This document shows positions 14,994 to 22,786 of a stretch of 37,906 nucleotides of DNA, one piece after another. Origin of the DNA: Parapedobacter lycopersici_A (GTDB taxonomy: Bacteria; Bacteroidota; Bacteroidia; Sphingobacteriales; Sphingobacteriaceae). Below the pieces are notes generated by a model that saw only the letters and a program-made list of their open reading frames with translations, was not told where the DNA came from and searched no databases. Location of the stretch: positions 1 to 37,906 of the forward strand of contig NZ_JBEBRB010000025.1 of assembly GCF_040395035.1 (NCBI RefSeq), given 5' to 3'. The position numbers and the translations under genes were made by a program. The stretch's first letter is position 1. The number at the start of each line of letters is the position of its first letter.

Positions 14994-15482
14994 ATGGGAC
15001 TATCTAATTTAGGGGCTTTTCATACAGTTATCGGCATAGTTGCCATTGTTGTAGCTGTTATCGCGTTCATACGAAATGGCAAAATAGATTTAAGCCAACT
15101 TACCGGCAGAATATATTTTTATTGTACGCTGGTGGCTTCACTGACAGCTTTAGGTCTATCCAAACAGGGAGGGTTTAATCCAGGGCATATTTTCGCCCTG
15201 TTCATTGTAGTTTTGATAACGGCAGCTTATTTTCTTTATGCTAAAAAACAGGGAAATAACGGTTATCGCCTTCTTGAGAATCTCTTTCTTTCGTTCAGTT
15301 TTTTCTTGTCATTGGTTCCTACGGTTAATGAAACCTTTACCCGGGTTCCGGTCGGGCGGCCTTTAGCTCAGGGGCCCGCGGATCCGTTAATTGGTAAGAC
15401 ACTGCTTGTGCTTTTCCTACTGTTTATCGTAGGCGCCGTTTATCAATTCAGGAAGCAGAAGAAACTCAATAAATCTGCATAG
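14994..15482 (+). CDS. Four-helix membrane protein (DUF2306-like)
   Basis: The 162-residue protein has four predicted membrane helices, at about residues 8-26, 40-58, 64-82 and 133-152. The pattern GRIYFYCTLVASLTALG followed by GGFNPGHIFA resembles proteins annotated as DUF2306, with His at the start of the third helix. The match is by memory and not certain. It follows an AraC gene on the same strand and could be under its control. Confidence 0.75.
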   Translation: MGLSNLGAFHTVIGIVAIVVAVIAFIRNGKIDLSQLTGRIYFYCTLVASLTALGLSKQGGFNPGHIFALFIVVLITAAYFLYAKKQGNNGYRLLENLFLSFSFFLSLVPTVNETFTRVPVGRPLAQGPADPLIGKTLLVLFLLFIVGAVYQFRKQKKLNKSA

Positions 15483-15500
15483 TACAACGTTTCACGCCCG

Positions 15501-16118
15501 TCAACGACTGACAGCCCGGCACCTTAGGAATGGCAAGGTAACATTCATCGACATAAACTTGGCAAAAAACAGTTCATCCCGTACAAGGCATTTCGCAACG
15601 TAAGTGGTATCCCACCAGAAATCGTTTAATACCTGCCGGAACCGCTGTTCGGTGGGCCGCGCGATTATGGAAACCTGATAAGTCGGCTTTTTCAACTGGT
15701 GGGTCAGCTGGTCTTTATCCACCAGCACACGGTAACCAATATCCCAGTCTTCCGGCAGTTCGTCCTGCTTCGCTTCTTCCAGGAACTTGGCCTTGCTATA
15801 CAGCTTAAAATCAACTTTTACCTGGTCGTCATACAGTACCATTTTCATCGCGTGCTTATGATCAAAATAAGAATCGTCTTCCTCAACCATGGCAATCGGC
15901 CGGCCGAAGGTTTTCACCCATTCGGCATCGGTGACATAATGCGCATTGTTTTCAAAAACAAACTCGATATCAAGGTCGCTGAAATCATCCACCGGTGCCA
16001 TTGGGTTGACCAGGGAACTGGTGAGCAATACAACCCTGATGTCATGATTCTCCTCAGCCCATGCTGTAATGCGATGAAGCTTCGCTGTTCTTATGATCGA
16101 TTGTTTGCTGTATTCCAT
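15501..16118 (-). pseudogene. Aminoglycoside 6-adenylyltransferase (AadK/ANT(6)) relative, C-terminally truncated
   Basis: From the ATG at 16118 the product is 205 residues; full-length family members are about 285-290. The nucleotidyltransferase core is present, with TSSLVNPMAP (33-42) in place of the family's GSR.NP motif, the metal-binding DFSDLDIEF (Asp48, Asp50) and KVDFKL (Asp103). The conserved segment AKCLVRDELFFAKFM (176-189) is reached, then the sequence breaks into an unrelated tail (SMNVTLPFLRC...) and stops. The neighbouring gene ends 18 bp further on, so there is no room for the missing 80 or so residues in any frame. A deletion is therefore more likely than a simple frameshift. 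Family members adenylylate streptomycin-type drugs; this copy is probably inactive. Confidence 0.75.
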
Positions 16119-16192
16119 ATGAAATCCGTTTACGGCATTTTGCTTACTGAATGTACTTCCGGAGGCCCTCAGGGAAGAGCCCCGCCATCTTA

Positions 16193-16200
16193 CAAAGGTA
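16193..16200 (-). promoter_or_regulatory. -7 box for the truncated ANT(6) relative
   Basis: On the minus strand TACCTTTG matches the TAnnTTTG box and is followed by T. It lies about 75 nt before the ATG at 16118. The divergent pentapeptide gene has its own boxes 38 bp away. Confidence 0.5.
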
Positions 16201-16237
16201 TGTTTCGAATGGGTTAATGGTGGACACCCTACCGGGT

Positions 16238-16253
16238 TATTTTTGTATTTTTG
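16238..16253 (+). promoter_or_regulatory. Two adjacent -7 boxes for the pentapeptide-repeat gene
   Basis: Two directly repeated TATTTTTG boxes (16238-16245 and 16246-16253) lie 20 nt before the ATG at 16274. Both fit TAnnTTTG. No clear -33 box is seen. Confidence 0.5.
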
Positions 16254-16273
16254 CTCAAACGACACGCAGACTG

Positions 16274-16837
16274 ATGCAGGAAACATATATACAGGACAAA
16301 ACTTTTGATCGCGGCGATGTGCCGGTCCAGGGCGAATACGAAAGCTGTATTTTTAACAGCTGTAACTTTGCGGACGGCGACCTTTCCGGCTTTAAATTCT
16401 CGGAATGCACGTTTAACAATTGCAATTTCAGCATGGCAAAGCTGAACAACACCGTTTTTCAGGACGTAATATTCCATGGCTGCAAGATGCTGGGGCTTCG
16501 GTTTGATACCTGCGATAAGTTCGGACTTTCTTTTTCATTCGCGGACTGCCTGTTAAATCATACGTCGTTTTACAGCTTAAAGATCAAAAAGACCATTTTT
16601 GGAAACTCACAGTTACAGGGGGTTGATTTTTCGGAGACGGACCTTTCAGATGCCGTATTTGACAATTGCGACCTGGCGCAGGCCACTTTTGATCGCTCGG
16701 TACTGGAGCGGGCCGACTTTCGGACGGCGTTTCATTATTCCATTGATCCGGAGATCAACCGGATTAAAAAAGCGCGGTTTTCTATCACCGGCCTTCCCGG
16801 GCTTTTAGGCAAATACGGCATTAATGTGTCTTTTTAA
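16274..16837 (+). CDS. Pentapeptide-repeat protein
   Basis: From ATG 16274 the protein has 187 residues. Residues about 22-152 show five-residue periodicity with central Phe/Leu (CIFNS CNFAD GDLSG FKFSE CTFNN CNFSM and so on), forming a right-handed quadrilateral beta helix. Eight cysteines occur inside the repeats. The tail SIDPEINRIKKARFS...GLLGKYGI is shared with other Bacteroidota pentapeptide proteins. Qnr proteins, which protect gyrase from quinolones, have the same fold, but the Qnr-specific loops cannot be seen here, so resistance should not be assumed. It is divergent from the ANT(6)-like pseudogene. The upstream in-frame ATG at 16151 is rejected because it lies beyond the promoter boxes. 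Confidence 0.88.
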   Translation: MQETYIQDKTFDRGDVPVQGEYESCIFNSCNFADGDLSGFKFSECTFNNCNFSMAKLNNTVFQDVIFHGCKMLGLRFDTCDKFGLSFSFADCLLNHTSFYSLKIKKTIFGNSQLQGVDFSETDLSDAVFDNCDLAQATFDRSVLERADFRTAFHYSIDPEINRIKKARFSITGLPGLLGKYGINVSF

Positions 16838-16941
16838 TTTATAGGTATGAATTCCGGCTTTGTCCAATAAAACCAACAGGCACACGCATTCGGGTTTTTA
16901 TTCGTTAATATAGTATTGTATCAACATTAAAACTTATCATC

Positions 16942-17520
16942 ATGGCAAAGAAAGTATTATTATTGGTTGGCGACTTCGTAGAAGATTATGAAGCCATGGT
17001 GCCGTTTCAGGCCATGGGATCAGTGGGCATTGAAGTACACGCCATTGCCCCCGACCGCAAAAATGGAGACGTGGTACCAACAGCAGTACATGATTTTACC
17101 GGCGACCAAACCTACAAGGAGCTGCGTGGCCACAATTTCGCAATCAATAAAAATTTTAACGCGGTGGACCCGGCGGAATATGACGGGCTGTACATCGCCG
17201 GCGGCCGGTCGGCCGAATACATCCGCCTCAACCAGCGGGTGCTGGAAATTACGCAACACTTCTTTGAGACTAATAAACCGGTGGCTGCTATCTGCCATGG
17301 CATTCAGGTATTAACTGCCGCAAAAGTGTTAACTGGGCGGACTTTAACCGCATATGTAGCCGTAGGGCCCGACATCGAACTGGCCGGAGGGACCTGGAAA
17401 AACGTCCCTGCGGATCAGGCGGTACTGGATGGCAACCTGGTGACATCTCCGGCATGGCCGGGACATCAGGAAATCCTGAAAGCGTTTTACAAGCTGCTGG
17501 GTATTTCCATCTCGGCATAG
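16942..17520 (+). CDS. DJ-1/PfpI family protein (class I glutamine amidotransferase-like)
   Basis: The 192-residue protein has the DJ-1/PfpI fold signature. The nucleophile elbow is AICHG with Cys118 and His119, GDFVEDYE near residue 10 provides the conserved acidic residues, and YIAGGRSAEYIR lies at 84-95. Family members act as glyoxalases/deglycases, chaperones or proteases. The presence of both the Cys and a nearby Glu suggests an active enzyme. It stands alone on the plus strand. It may help detoxify reactive carbonyls together with the VOC proteins nearby, but this is inference. Confidence 0.9.
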   Translation: MAKKVLLLVGDFVEDYEAMVPFQAMGSVGIEVHAIAPDRKNGDVVPTAVHDFTGDQTYKELRGHNFAINKNFNAVDPAEYDGLYIAGGRSAEYIRLNQRVLEITQHFFETNKPVAAICHGIQVLTAAKVLTGRTLTAYVAVGPDIELAGGTWKNVPADQAVLDGNLVTSPAWPGHQEILKAFYKLLGISISA

Positions 17521-17574
17521 TCGCCGGCCGGTTAACAGCATAAATGGGGCAACGTCCATTGGTGAATACCGGTG

Positions 17575-17925
17575 CTATAAATGGGCAAGGATATTGATCA
17601 GCTTTCCAAAGGGGTCTCTCACAAAGAACCGCCGTACGCCCCATGGTTCGTCAACTGGTCCGTATTCAATCGGAAATTCCGAGGCACTCATTCTTGCATA
17701 TGCGGTTTCGATATCATCGACTTCGATCGATAGGTCCGGTACTGCCGTACCTGATCCTCCTTCTGTTGCAAAACTGATTTGAGTGAGCGCACTTGATTCA
17801 TTGCCATAAGTAGTTATCCAACCGTGATCCATAAGGATTTCGAGTTCAAGCAAATCCCCGTAAAATCGCTTTGCTGCATCAATTTGGCCGGCACTTATAT
17901 TGGCTACTATTCGTTTGACTCTCAT
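17575..17925 (-). CDS. VOC-family (glyoxalase/bleomycin-resistance-like) protein
   Basis: From ATG 17925 the protein has 116 residues, the size of a single-domain VOC protein with two beta-alpha-beta modules. It has AKRFYGDLL near the start and the typical end RRFFVRDPFGKLINIL. The upstream in-frame TTG at 17931 is less likely. The usual first metal-binding His is not at the expected place (VANIS), so it may be a binding protein rather than a metalloenzyme. It lies 34 bp downstream of the DHFR-like gene on the same strand. Confidence 0.85.
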   Translation of the reverse strand: MRVKRIVANISAGQIDAAKRFYGDLLELEILMDHGWITTYGNESSALTQISFATEGGSGTAVPDLSIEVDDIETAYARMSASEFPIEYGPVDEPWGVRRFFVRDPFGKLINILAHL

Positions 17926-17959
17926 ATTCAATCGATTATTTTTCTCCGTGCAGCATGCC

Positions 17960-18511
17960 TCACTTCTTTATCGGCTCATAGTAGAGCACGATGACGCCCG
18001 AACCGAACATTTTGGTCTTTATGAGCTTCAGCAATTTCTTATCGCTGATGTTTTTAAATAACGGCAGGCCCTTCCCTGCGATAATGGGATGGACACAAAG
18101 TTGGTATTGGTCAACCAGGTTAAGTTCCGTCGCCGCCACAATCAAACTCGGACTGCCTATTAAGATATCTTTATCTGATTGCTGCTTGAGTACTGCAATT
18201 TCTTCTTCGATACTTCGCGTTGCGATCCGCGCACTTTCCCAGCCTGTCTTTTTCAATGTCCTGGAAAAAACAACTTTAGGAAAGGCATCCATGATGACCG
18301 CGAATTCATCTATTGACCGGTTGCCTGTTGGATTTTTCACAATCGGAGGCCAATACTCCATCAGCTGATAGGTGATCCTCCCGTATAGTATGGTGCCGGC
18401 ACTGCGCAGTAACGCGCTGTAATGCTGATGCAATTCTTCATCCACAATTCCGACCGTGTGGTCACAAAACCCATCAAGCGTCATATTGATGGCCGCTATT
18501 GCTTTTCCCAT
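17960..18511 (-). CDS. Dihydrofolate-reductase-family protein (RibD C-terminal type)
   Basis: The 183-residue protein has the start motif AAINMTLDGFCDH and then LYGRITYQLMEYWP, KVVFSRTL and DILIGSPSLI, and ends with IIAGKGLPLF. These define the RibD_C/DHFR-like family often seen as single-domain reductases in Bacteroidota and Bacillus (YyaP-like). It probably binds NADPH; the substrate is unknown. It is the first gene of a likely pair with the VOC protein and has a TATCTTTG box upstream. Confidence 0.9.
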   Translation of the reverse strand: MGKAIAAINMTLDGFCDHTVGIVDEELHQHYSALLRSAGTILYGRITYQLMEYWPPIVKNPTGNRSIDEFAVIMDAFPKVVFSRTLKKTGWESARIATRSIEEEIAVLKQQSDKDILIGSPSLIVAATELNLVDQYQLCVHPIIAGKGLPLFKNISDKKLLKLIKTKMFGSGVIVLYYEPIKK

Positions 18512-18572
18512 GCGATTCGTTAATCAATTTTTAATTACTGTACCAGCCCCAACCGCGGGCGGCATAATACAA

Positions 18573-18580
18573 CAAAGATA
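18573..18580 (-). promoter_or_regulatory. -7 box upstream of the DHFR-like gene
   Basis: TATCTTTG on the minus strand, followed by T, matches TAnnTTTG. It lies about 62 nt before the ATG at 18511. No good -33 box is seen. Confidence 0.45.
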
Positions 18581-18666
18581 CCGCTGTTATTCAGCAATCA
18601 GATGGGAAAAGAAGACAAACTGCAGGTGTAGAACGGACAAAATCCGTGAAGTAAGTTACTGAAAAT

Positions 18667-18696
18667 AAAAAAGGTGCCCCCTACCGGAAGGTACCT
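18667..18696 (-). terminator. Intrinsic terminator downstream of the SDR gene
   Basis: On the minus strand AGGTACC (18696-18690) pairs with GGCACCT (18678-18672) with one mismatch, and a T-run follows (18672-18667). It lies about 30 nt after the SDR stop codon. Confidence 0.7.
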
Positions 18697-18727
18697 ATTG
18701 GTATACGGAACTGCCTACACCTAAGCA

Positions 18728-19489
18728 TCAGGCCATCGTCATTCCCCCATCGATCACGAGCTTGGTGCCGGTAATGAACTTACTGTCATCGGAAGCCAGG
18801 AAAAGTGCACCTTTTGCAATATCGTCATTTGTTGCATATCGGTTCAGTGGGATGCCGGCTTCAAAATTTTTCTTGGCCTCCGCTCCGGAACCGGGAGCAT
18901 AACCTTCTTCCAGTGAGCGCATCATGCGGTTATCAACCGGTGAGGGATGGATGCTGTTAACGCGTATCTTTCTGGGGGCTGCCTCCAGGGCGGTTGCGCG
19001 GGTGAGGCCGATAACGGCGTGTTTGCTGGTTACATACGGGCTCACGGACGGCGAACCGGTTAGTCCGGCAACCGAAGAGGTGTTGATAATGCTTCCGCCA
19101 TCGTTCATTTCAGGCAACACGTATTTAATACCCAACCATACACCCTTAACATTCACAGCGATCAGCTTGTCAAATACTTCTTCGGGGTATTCCTCGATGG
19201 GCTTCACTACGCCCTCGACACCGGCGTTGTTAAAGAATACATCTATTTTCCCGAATGTTTTTACCGTATGCTGGACGTATTTCTGCACGTCGGCAGCTTT
19301 GGTAACATCTGCGGCGATATAACTCACATTTTTGCTGTCCAGTGTGGAAGCAATCTGGCTCAACACTTCTTCATTGATGTCAACCAAAACGACCTTGGCG
19401 CCTTCTGCTAAAAATAATTTTGCAGTGGTAGAACCGATCGCTCCGGAGCCTCCCGTAATCACGGCTACCTTGTTTGCTAATTTTGCCAT
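18728..19489 (-). CDS. Short-chain dehydrogenase/reductase (SDR)
   Basis: The 253-residue protein is a classical SDR. The glycine motif is TGGSGAIG (12-19), Asp37 after beta-2 favours NAD(H), and NNAG lies at 87-90. Catalytic Ser138/139 sits in INTSSVAG, and Tyr152 and Lys156 form the YxxxK motif. The C-terminal IDGG is typical of the FabG-like group. Substrate unknown. It is divergent from the AraC gene at 19654, a common layout for a regulator and its target oxidoreductase. A terminator follows. Confidence 0.93.
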   Translation of the reverse strand: MAKLANKVAVITGGSGAIGSTTAKLFLAEGAKVVLVDINEEVLSQIASTLDSKNVSYIAADVTKAADVQKYVQHTVKTFGKIDVFFNNAGVEGVVKPIEEYPEEVFDKLIAVNVKGVWLGIKYVLPEMNDGGSIINTSSVAGLTGSPSVSPYVTSKHAVIGLTRATALEAAPRKIRVNSIHPSPVDNRMMRSLEEGYAPGSGAEAKKNFEAGIPLNRYATNDDIAKGALFLASDDSKFITGTKLVIDGGMTMA

Positions 19490-19616
19490 TATTTCTATGT
19501 TTTAATTATATAAATCTGATTCGTTATTCACAAAAATCGGGTATTAGCCCCTGGATTCCCTTAACTTAGGTTAAGAATGGGTTGTCCTGCAGGCAGGAAA
19601 CAAAACGAAAACTGAA

Positions 19617-19647
19617 TTTGTTTTTGAAACCCACGCAGCTACCTTTG
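19617..19647 (+). promoter_or_regulatory. Candidate promoter of the AraC gene at 19654
   Basis: TTTG (19617-19620), a 19-nt spacer and TACCTTTG (19640-19647) match the Bacteroidota consensus exactly. The ATG at 19654 is only 6 nt after the -7 box, so the mRNA would be nearly leaderless. This supports ATG 19654 over the upstream TTG at 19582. Confidence 0.7.
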
Positions 19648-19653
19648 TATACC

Positions 19654-20436
19654 ATGCACTTGCAGCGATACGCTATCATACCGGAACTGCAGTCCTTCAT
19701 CAAACTGATTTGTACGATGGACTGTGGTGATGATGCGGATACCCGCCACATACGTGTGCTGCCTGACACCTGCGTGGAACTGTTTATCAATTATACCGAT
19801 ACACCGGTGGCCATTATTGGTAACAAACTTCATCGACGTAGCATTGTCACGTTTAGGATGAGCCGGCCGATGGACGTGCAGATGCGCAAAGGATCGGGCT
19901 GCCTTGCTATCTGCTTTTTCCCGGGCACAGCCTATCAATTCATGTCTCTGCCAATGCATTTACTGGCCGACACAACGGCGGCAGCGGAAGAAATATGGAA
20001 AGGCTTGGCGGTCGAACTGGAAGACAAGTTGGCCAATGCGGACGACAACGACACCCGTGTAATGATAGCGCAGCAATACCTGAAAAGGCTGCTGGCCAAC
20101 AGCAAGCAGGACCCACAGGTAGCCTGTTGCTTACAGCGGGTTCAGCTTTCGGACGGTCAGCTAACTGTAGGAAAACTCACCGGAATCACGGGCATAAGCC
20201 AGCGACAGCTTTCACGGAAGTTTCAGCAGGCTGTGGGATTATCGCCGAACGCGTATTTACGGGTAAACCGGTTTATCCGGTCGTTGCAACACCTGAAGCG
20301 CTATCCGCTTCATTCGCTTACCGAAATAGCCTATGAAAGCGGCTATTACGATCAGGCGCATTTCATCCGCGATTATAAGGAATATACGGGCTATACGCCC
20401 GGCGAGCTGGCACAGGCCCGGCATATTTTGTATTGA
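19654..20436 (+). CDS. AraC-family transcriptional regulator
   Basis: From ATG 19654 the protein has 260 residues. The N-terminal part begins MHLQRYAIIPELQSFIKLI and contains LPDTCVELFINY, a pattern common in AraC regulators with a DUF6597-like sensing domain. The C-terminal HTH domain has VGKLTGITGISQRQLSRKF and SLTEIAYESGYYDQAHFIRDY, followed by the GYTPGEL end motif. It lies between a divergent SDR gene and a downstream DHFR-like gene (62-nt gap, same strand), so either may be its target. Confidence 0.9.
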   Translation: MHLQRYAIIPELQSFIKLICTMDCGDDADTRHIRVLPDTCVELFINYTDTPVAIIGNKLHRRSIVTFRMSRPMDVQMRKGSGCLAICFFPGTAYQFMSLPMHLLADTTAAAEEIWKGLAVELEDKLANADDNDTRVMIAQQYLKRLLANSKQDPQVACCLQRVQLSDGQLTVGKLTGITGISQRQLSRKFQQAVGLSPNAYLRVNRFIRSLQHLKRYPLHSLTEIAYESGYYDQAHFIRDYKEYTGYTPGELAQARHILY

Positions 20437-20498
20437 TGTCCGTTTCGTACAATCGGCGACGAACCGATATCCGCAACTTTGCGTCAAAACGAAAACAA

Positions 20499-21035
20499 AT
20501 GCGAAAAGTAATTTTAGGATTGGCAGTATCGCTGGATGGATACATCGAAGGGCCCAATGGCGAATATGATTGGTGTTTTACCGATCAGGATTACGGGTTG
20601 AATGAATTTTTCTCACGTATAGATGCAGTTTTCATCGGCCGGAAGAGCTACGAGGTTGCCCAGGCATACGCGAAGGAGAATGACGGGCAGCTGGCACCCG
20701 GTATGCCGCCTGTGAAAACATATGTGTTTTCCACCACATTGAAAAGCGTAAATGGCGATGCGGTGCTGGTATCGCACAATGCGATCGATGAAGCACGTAA
20801 AATCAAAACGCAGCCGGGCAAAGCCATCTGGCTGTACGGTGGTGCGTCACTGACCGACGCATTCATGCAGGAAGGGCTGGTGGACGAATTGTGGCTATCG
20901 GTTCACCCGATATTACTGGGCGGTGGCAAATTGCTCTTCCAGTCCCGGAACAGCCGTACGCGATTGACGCTGCTGGAAAACAGAACCTATGATACCGGAC
21001 TGGTTTCGCTCCGGTATCAACTTGATCACGTTTGA
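20499..21035 (+). CDS. Dihydrofolate-reductase-family protein (RibD C-terminal type)
   Basis: From ATG 20499 the protein has 178 residues. It starts KVILGLAVSLDGYIEGPNG and continues with VFIGRKSYEVA, TYVFSTTL, IWLYGGASLTDAFM and HPILLGGGKLLF, a good match to YyaP/YwjB-type DHFR-like proteins. It is a distant paralogue of the one at 17960-18511. It follows an AraC gene on the same strand and converges with the LLM gene, with only 2 bp between stop codons. Confidence 0.9.
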   Translation: MRKVILGLAVSLDGYIEGPNGEYDWCFTDQDYGLNEFFSRIDAVFIGRKSYEVAQAYAKENDGQLAPGMPPVKTYVFSTTLKSVNGDAVLVSHNAIDEARKIKTQPGKAIWLYGGASLTDAFMQEGLVDELWLSVHPILLGGGKLLFQSRNSRTRLTLLENRTYDTGLVSLRYQLDHV

Positions 21036-21037
21036 TA

Positions 21038-22060
21038 TTATCGCCAGCCCAACGCGGGCGCCACATGCTTCAGAATGGCAGAAAGCACGTGTACATTGTA
21101 TGTTACACCTAGCGTATTGGGTATGGTCAGTAAGAGTGTATCGGCTTCCTGAATAGCCTCATCCTGTGCCAGTTCCCGGATGAGCTGATCCGGTTCGGCC
21201 GCATAACTGCGTCCAAAAATGGCCCGTTTGCCCTGTTCAATGAATCCAACCTTATCGATCCGGCCGGCTTCCTGTCCAAAGTAATGGCGATCCTGGTCGG
21301 TTACCAATGCAAAAATGGATCGGCTCACTGAAACCCTCGGTTCGCGCCCGTGCCCTGCTGCTTTCCAGGCTTCTTTGTACAGTCTGATCTGCTCGGCCTG
21401 CTGCACATGGAAAGGCTTGCCGCTCTCGTCGTATTTCAGGGTTGAGCTTTGCAGGTTCATTCCGTTTTCGGCAGCCCAAGTGGCGGTGGCGTTGGATGCG
21501 GCACCCCACCAGATACGCTCACGCAATCCTGCTGAATGCGGTTCCAGACGCAGCAGCCCCGGCGGATTCGGAAACATCGGACGCGGGTTGGGCTTAGCAA
21601 ACCCCACGCCTTTTAGCTGCTCCAAAAATTCCAGGCCCTTACGGCGCCCCATATCAGCATCGGTTTCTCCTTCGGCCGGCTCGTAACCGAAATAGCGCCA
21701 GCCGTCAATCACCTGCTCGGGTGAGCCCCTGCTGATACCCAGCTGCAACCGTCCCTCCGAAATTAAATCAGCAGCACCGGCGTCTTCGACCATATACAGC
21801 GGATTTTCATAACGCATATCAATCACGCCGGTACCAATCTCTATTTTGCTGGTTTTGGCGCCGATCGCCGACAGCAACGGAAAGGGCGATGCCAGCTGTT
21901 CCGCAAAATGATGTACGCGGAAGTAGGCGCCATCAAGACCAATTTCTTCGGCCGCAACGGCCAGGTCAATGGATTGCAACAACGTGTCACTGGCGGTACG
22001 GGCGCTATAATTAGGGTGATTGGACCAATGGCCAAACGACAAGAATCCGATTTTCTTCAT
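21038..22060 (-). CDS. LLM-class flavin-dependent oxidoreductase
   Basis: The 340-residue protein is a bacterial luciferase-like monooxygenase family member. Segments include AEEIGLDGAYFRVHHF, SKIEIGTGVIDMRYENP, EGRLQLGISRGSPEQV and RIWWGAASNATATWAAENG. These proteins use reduced FMN to oxidise or reduce small organics; the substrate is unknown. It lies 39 nt downstream of the RclC-like gene on the same strand and could be co-transcribed with it, but a TACCTTTG box (22095-22088) just before it suggests a promoter of its own. Confidence 0.92.
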   Translation of the reverse strand: MKKIGFLSFGHWSNHPNYSARTASDTLLQSIDLAVAAEEIGLDGAYFRVHHFAEQLASPFPLLSAIGAKTSKIEIGTGVIDMRYENPLYMVEDAGAADLISEGRLQLGISRGSPEQVIDGWRYFGYEPAEGETDADMGRRKGLEFLEQLKGVGFAKPNPRPMFPNPPGLLRLEPHSAGLRERIWWGAASNATATWAAENGMNLQSSTLKYDESGKPFHVQQAEQIRLYKEAWKAAGHGREPRVSVSRSIFALVTDQDRHYFGQEAGRIDKVGFIEQGKRAIFGRSYAAEPDQLIRELAQDEAIQEADTLLLTIPNTLGVTYNVHVLSAILKHVAPALGWR

Positions 22061-22087
22061 AAGCTCACATTTGGGTACCGCGGTTTA

Positions 22088-22095
22088 CAAAGGTA
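22088..22095 (-). promoter_or_regulatory. -7 box for the LLM oxidoreductase gene
   Basis: TACCTTTG on the minus strand, followed by T, matches TAnnTTTG and lies 27 nt before the ATG at 22060. It allows separate transcription of the LLM gene. No good -33 element is seen. Confidence 0.5.
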
Positions 22096-22099
22096 ACGA

Positions 22100-22711
22100 T
22101 TATTCGTTTTGCGAAACAGGCTTCTTAATGAAAGAGGAATCCCGGCGCTGGAGCAGCCGTTGCGCGGCATCCGATGCGGCAATCAGACCCGCAGCCAGCA
22201 TAATCACGTCCTTTAGCACCAACCGTCCGGCTCCCGAGAGGTAGGGAAACCCGTAATGCGGGGTGGGAAAATCTCCCCCCAGGTTCGGCACATACACTTC
22301 CGGAGTGGTGATCAGGAAAGACAAGGTGACCAGCGACATCAGGAACGTAAGAAGTCCGCCGACCAGCCCCAGTCCCGGCCACCAGATTCCGGCCAGGGCA
22401 AGCAATCCGATCAGGACAATTACCGTACCCAGGCCGTACGAAAAAAGGTAGGTTCTGTTTGCCTTGTGCCATTCGATATTTTTCGTGACTGTCTTTCCCT
22501 CGGGATTCTTGTATTGCTGGTATTCCGGGGCATCCTTCGAATAGAAAAACTGCATCAATGGACTGTTTGCAACGAAGGGTACGATGCCATCGGCTTCATA
22601 TTGAAAGGCCTTGAGTCCGCCGATCCAGGCCATCACGATAAAAATGGAGATGCGCAACAGGTGCACCAGGTTTCGCTGTGCGCCGGCGAGGGTATGTAAT
22701 ATCGGATTCAT
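22100..22711 (-). CDS. rclC: RclC-like DUF417 membrane protein (reactive chlorine resistance family)
   Basis: From ATG 22711 the protein has 203 residues. It matches E. coli RclC (YkgB, DUF417) closely in several blocks that I recall: WIGGLKAFQYEADGI (29-43), PFVANSPLMQFFY (45-57), LVTLSFLITTPE (127-138) and GFPYLSGAGRLVLKD (154-168). It has four predicted membrane helices. In E. coli, RclC belongs to the HOCl-induced rcl set controlled by the AraC regulator RclR; its molecular job is not settled. Here it directly follows an AraC gene on the same strand (75-nt gap), supporting an RclR/RclC-like pair. ATG 22717 (two codons upstream) is an alternative start. Confidence 0.88.
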   Translation of the reverse strand: MNPILHTLAGAQRNLVHLLRISIFIVMAWIGGLKAFQYEADGIVPFVANSPLMQFFYSKDAPEYQQYKNPEGKTVTKNIEWHKANRTYLFSYGLGTVIVLIGLLALAGIWWPGLGLVGGLLTFLMSLVTLSFLITTPEVYVPNLGGDFPTPHYGFPYLSGAGRLVLKDVIMLAAGLIAASDAAQRLLQRRDSSFIKKPVSQNE

Positions 22712-22786
22712 AAACATGTTATTTTCAACACGAAAATAACGATTGCAGCCGCTCCGATAAATGGACAAAAACGTGTTTATCATGGA

